A DNA stretch of 6,535 nucleotides, from positions 1 to 6,535 of the forward strand of contig MVCQ01000078.1 of the NCBI GenBank assembly GCA_002059205.1. Reading direction: 5' to 3'. Position numbers and translations under genes: made by a program. Of this stretch, positions 4,535 to 6,535 are shown piece after piece (position 1 is the stretch's first letter; each line of letters opens with the position of its first letter). This DNA is from Candidatus Latescibacteria bacterium 4484_107. Lineage in GTDB: Bacteria > Latescibacterota > 4484-107. The notes beneath the pieces were generated by a model. The model saw nothing but the letters and a program-made list of their open reading frames with translations. It made no database searches and was not told the DNA's origin.

Positions 4535-5032
4535 ATGGATACTTTTCCCGGCCTCAAAAAAATCGAAAAACTCGTGGACATCCGCAATCAACTTAAACAG
4601 GCGGGAAAAACGGTGGTATTCACCAATGGCTGTTTCGATCTCCTCCATCGGGGACACATCGAATACCTCGAAAAAGCGCGCCGGCTCGGTGACGTGTTGA
4701 TCGTCGGATTGAACGACGACGCCTCCATCCGACGTCAGCACAAAGGCCCGGAGCATCCCATCTTCCCTTTGGAGGACCGGGCCGCGATCCTGCTGGCGCT
4801 CGAAGCGGTGGACTACGTCTGTCCCTTTTCTGAGGACACGCCGGGACGTTTGATCGCCCAACTGATGCCGGATATTCTGGTCAAAGGAGGAGATTACCGC
4901 CTGGATCAAATCGTCGGCAGGGACGTGGTCGAACGGGCCGGGGGCCGCGTCATCGCCCTGCCGCTTCTCGAAGGACGTTCCACCACTGCTATTATTCGCA
5001 AGATCCTGCGGGCTTATGGCATCGAAGGGTAG
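4535..5032 (+). CDS. rfaE2: D-glycero-beta-D-manno-heptose 1-phosphate adenylyltransferase (stand-alone RfaE2/HldC type)
   Basis: The 165-residue cytidylyltransferase-like protein corresponds to the C-terminal domain of E. coli HldE. The nucleotide-binding signature TNGCFDLLHRGHIEYLEKAR is at 30-49, with the HxGH motif at 38-41. VGLNDDASIRR (57-67), DILVKGGDY (113-121) and the closing GRSTTAIIRKI (147-157) all match the family. It joins ATP and heptose 1-phosphate to give ADP-heptose, the inner-core LPS donor, in the cytoplasm. The kinase partner is not in the window. I chose ATG 4535-4537; an in-frame TTG at 4523 would add four residues but follows a T-run with no ribosome binding site. Family members usually read NSDAS where this one has NDDAS. 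It has its own promoter at the end of bioY. Confidence 0.93.
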   Translation: MDTFPGLKKIEKLVDIRNQLKQAGKTVVFTNGCFDLLHRGHIEYLEKARRLGDVLIVGLNDDASIRRQHKGPEHPIFPLEDRAAILLALEAVDYVCPFSEDTPGRLIAQLMPDILVKGGDYRLDQIVGRDVVERAGGRVIALPLLEGRSTTAIIRKILRAYGIEG

Positions 5033-5040
5033 CATTTTCT

Positions 5041-5075
5041 GCTCACCGCAAAGCTGCAAAGGACGCAAAGAAAAA
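5041..5075 (+). repeat. Solo purine-rich short repeat after rfaE2
   Basis: GCTCACCGCAAAGCTGC then AAAGGACGCAAAG then A5. Three GCAAAG-type units are flanked by CTCACC on the left and AAAGAAAA on the right. The flanks and plan match the copy at 726-752, but the core unit is GCAAAG instead of CGGAG. It begins 8 nt after the rfaE2 stop and has no GxxExxY gene with it. Confidence 0.7.
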
Positions 5076-5105
5076 CAGGTGAAGGAAAAGCAGGTAAAGG
5101 GAAAG
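5076..5105 (+). repeat. Tandem 15-bp repeat
   Basis: CAGGTGAAGGAAAAG (5076-5090) is followed directly by CAGGTAAAGGGAAAG (5091-5105), 13 of 15 bases identical. It starts immediately after the solo repeat at 5041-5075. Confidence 0.7.
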
Positions 5106-5146
5106 CCCTCCTCCCTCTCCATTTCAATCTTCTCCGGGATTTTTTG

Positions 5147-5181
5147 GCATCACGTTTTACCTTTTTCGCATCACGTTTCAC
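5147..5181 (+). repeat. Direct repeat with 21-bp period
   Basis: GCATCACGTTTTAC (5147-5160) recurs as GCATCACGTTTCAC (5168-5181), 13 of 14 identical, 21 bp apart. I see no promoter or terminator in the rest of 5033-5235, which is otherwise low-complexity spacer. Confidence 0.7.
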
Positions 5182-5235
5182 TCTCCATCATCCGAAAGGG
5201 GACGAATTCGCCTTTGAACAGGGAGATCAGTCAGC

Positions 5236-5664
5236 GTGCCTCGAACCAGCCATAACGATAGCATCGCCCGAAGAAAAAAACTCCTGGATTTTTTCTCCGA
5301 AACACTGGAAGATCAGGTGCGTCAACTGGAGGAACTGGTTCGGACCCGGGTTCCACTTGACCCGGAAGGCGTGGCGCATTCATCGGAAAGCGTTCAGGGA
5401 ATTCAACCCATTGCTCACGAAGCGCCTTTTCTGAAAAGTCCTTCTGCGGAGGTCCAAGCCGCCGGGCCGGACGCTGTCGTCCTCCGGGGGAAAGCGGAAT
5501 TCTCCGGAGCGTATCCCATGACCCTCACGCTGGCGGAGATATACGCCTCTCAAGGGCTGATGAGCGAGGCGATCACCGTATTGAAACAGATTCTGAAACG
5601 GGAACCCGAACGCGAAGAGGTGCGCCATCGTCTAAACGACTTACTGCGCGCCTCCTCGATCTAA
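5236..5664 (+). CDS. Small protein with one C-terminal TPR-like repeat
   Basis: I do not recognise a named family. The 142-residue product begins with a charged helix predicted as coiled coil (about 8-38: RRKKLLDFFSETLEDQVRQL). A low-complexity linker follows (about 40-90, rich in P, S, A and E). A helix pair at about 93-128 has TPR-like spacing: TLAEIYASQGLMSEAITVLKQ, then ILKREPEREEVRHRL. There is no signal peptide or membrane segment, so it should be cytoplasmic. The start is GTG 5236-5238, with GGGAG (5221-5225) 10 nt upstream, a rather long spacing. The stop lies 17 nt before the aminopeptidase ATG, so the two are probably co-transcribed. A single TPR suggests a protein-interaction or scaffold role, but that is inference. 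Confidence 0.75.
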   Translation: MPRTSHNDSIARRKKLLDFFSETLEDQVRQLEELVRTRVPLDPEGVAHSSESVQGIQPIAHEAPFLKSPSAEVQAAGPDAVVLRGKAEFSGAYPMTLTLAEIYASQGLMSEAITVLKQILKREPEREEVRHRLNDLLRASSI

Positions 5665-5681
5665 AAAAGTGAGAAAAATTT

Positions 5682-6535
5682 ATGAGCGAACGCATCCGGA
5701 AACTGAGAAGCATCCTGCACACAGAGGACTTGGATGCCCTGTTGGTCTCCGATCCGCTTCACATCCGCTATCTGACCGGATTTTCCGGGGATTCCGGATT
5801 GGCGCTGATAGGACCGGAAAAAACCTTTCTGATCACGGATTTTCGGTACGAGGAACAGGCCAGGATCGAAGCTCCGAACTCGGATCTCTTCATCGCCAAA
5901 AACGGGTTCGTCGAAAAAATGGCCGAGCTTTCCCCGGAGGCTACGGGACACCGCATCGGGTTCGAAGCGTCCCATCTTTCTTACAAAGCTTACAAGAAAC
6001 TCGAAACGCACCTCTCCCACGCGGAATGGATCGCCCGGGACGGCCTGGTGGAGCGTCTGTCTATCGTCAAAGACGCTTTGGAAATCGCCCACATCCGGGA
6101 GGCCGTGCGCATCGGGGACCGAGTATTAGACGAGATCATCCCCCTGCTCGAACCGGGGATCACCGAACGCGACATCGCCGCTGAGATTGACCACGCCATC
6201 CGAAAACACACCGCCGAAGGCCCTTCCTTCGAGGCCATCGTCGCCTCCGGCCCGCGCGCCTCCATGCCGCACGCCACTGTCAGCGATCGGGTGTTTCAAT
6301 CCGGCGATCTCGTGATTTTGGACTTCGGAGCCGTCTTCCGGGGATACGCCTCGGATATGACCCGAACGCTCGCGATCGGCGCGCCGACCGTCCAACAGCG
6401 CACGGTCTATGAAATCGTTCTTCGGGCCCAGGAAGCCGCCATCGCGGCCGCAAAAGCCGGACTGTCTTGCGCCGAACTGGACCGGGTCGCGCGCACGATC
6501 ATAGAAGAGGCATGCTACGGCCCCCAATTCGGCCA
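5682..6535 (+). CDS. M24B aminopeptidase (Xaa-Pro aminopeptidase family), C-terminus beyond window
   Basis: The 284 visible residues cover the N-terminal creatinase-like domain (about 1-130: DALLVSDPLHIRYLTGFSGDSG near 18-39) and most of the pita-bread catalytic domain. EGPSFEAIVASGPRASMPHA (179-198) includes H197, expected to act in catalysis. D214 in VILDFGA and D225 in ASDMTRT are the first two ligands of the di-metal centre. The frame ends at ACYGPQFG plus CA, which fits the usual YGxxFGH, so the third ligand His is probably the next residue. These enzymes remove N-terminal residues that precede proline, or cleave X-Pro dipeptides, in the cytoplasm. ATG 5682-5684 is preceded by AAGTGAG (8-nt spacer) and lies 17 nt after the TPR-like gene. 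PepP and PepQ subtypes cannot be told apart here. In many bacteria such a gene precedes efp, which would be next if that order holds. Confidence 0.93.
   Translation, partial: MSERIRKLRSILHTEDLDALLVSDPLHIRYLTGFSGDSGLALIGPEKTFLITDFRYEEQARIEAPNSDLFIAKNGFVEKMAELSPEATGHRIGFEASHLSYKAYKKLETHLSHAEWIARDGLVERLSIVKDALEIAHIREAVRIGDRVLDEIIPLLEPGITERDIAAEIDHAIRKHTAEGPSFEAIVASGPRASMPHATVSDRVFQSGDLVILDFGAVFRGYASDMTRTLAIGAPTVQQRTVYEIVLRAQEAAIAAAKAGLSCAELDRVARTIIEEACYGPQFG

Noticed and set aside
4400..5122. 240-codon minus-strand frame opposite rfaE2
   Set aside because: The plus strand encodes a complete family member with its signature motifs; the opposite frame has no motif, and its N-terminus is made of the repeat at 5076-5105.
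5669..6184. 171-codon plus-strand frame overlapping the aminopeptidase
   Set aside because: The overlapping frame from 5682 gives an unbroken M24B protein with its metal ligands; this frame is R- and H-rich and shows no family.

Overview
The window looks like chromosome from a Gram-negative bacterium of moderately high GC. A stand-alone heptose-1-phosphate adenylyltransferase implies a heptose-containing LPS or glycan. The sequence alone does not fix the phylum. The GxxExxY gene and the short purine-rich intergenic repeats are of a kind common in Deltaproteobacteria, Nitrospirota, Omnitrophota and similar lineages (inference from general knowledge). I see no rRNA, tRNA, CRISPR array, phage gene or transposase.

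Layout: two divergent halves meet in a gene-free control region of about 625 bp (3195-3820). The left half is on the minus strand. In transcription order it holds a PurN-like formyltransferase (3194-2340) with its own consensus promoter, then a membrane-anchored GT2 glycosyltransferase (2120-1173) with its own promoter. Next comes a small GxxExxY gene (1127-753) held between imperfect inverted copies of a purine-rich repeat. Last is a cobalamin-binding radical SAM protein (707 to beyond position 1), which starts at TTG and runs off the window. The right half is on the plus strand: bioY (3821-4426), an rfaE2/hldC-type adenylyltransferase (4535-5032), a small protein with one TPR-like repeat (5236-5664), and an M24B aminopeptidase (5682 onward) that runs off the right edge.

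Function: bioY imports biotin. The adenylyltransferase activates heptose for LPS. The glycosyltransferase and radical SAM protein may act in surface glycan or lipid chemistry, but no substrate can be read from them. The formyltransferase keeps the PurN catalytic residues but has a different substrate loop and two insertions, so it may formylate something other than GAR. The TPR-like protein and aminopeptidase form a tight pair.

I did not find a clearly new multi-gene system. The non-coding signals are the most interesting part: (1) a 0.43-kb GxxExxY unit bounded by inverted repeats, with one repeat apparently supplying the gene's Shine-Dalgarno; (2) a solo repeat of the same architecture after rfaE2, followed by two other short repeat families; (3) a 20-bp palindrome at the predicted start of bioY transcription that is not BirA-like; and (4) a formyltransferase leader whose repeats can pair either locally or with a segment just upstream of the ribosome binding site.
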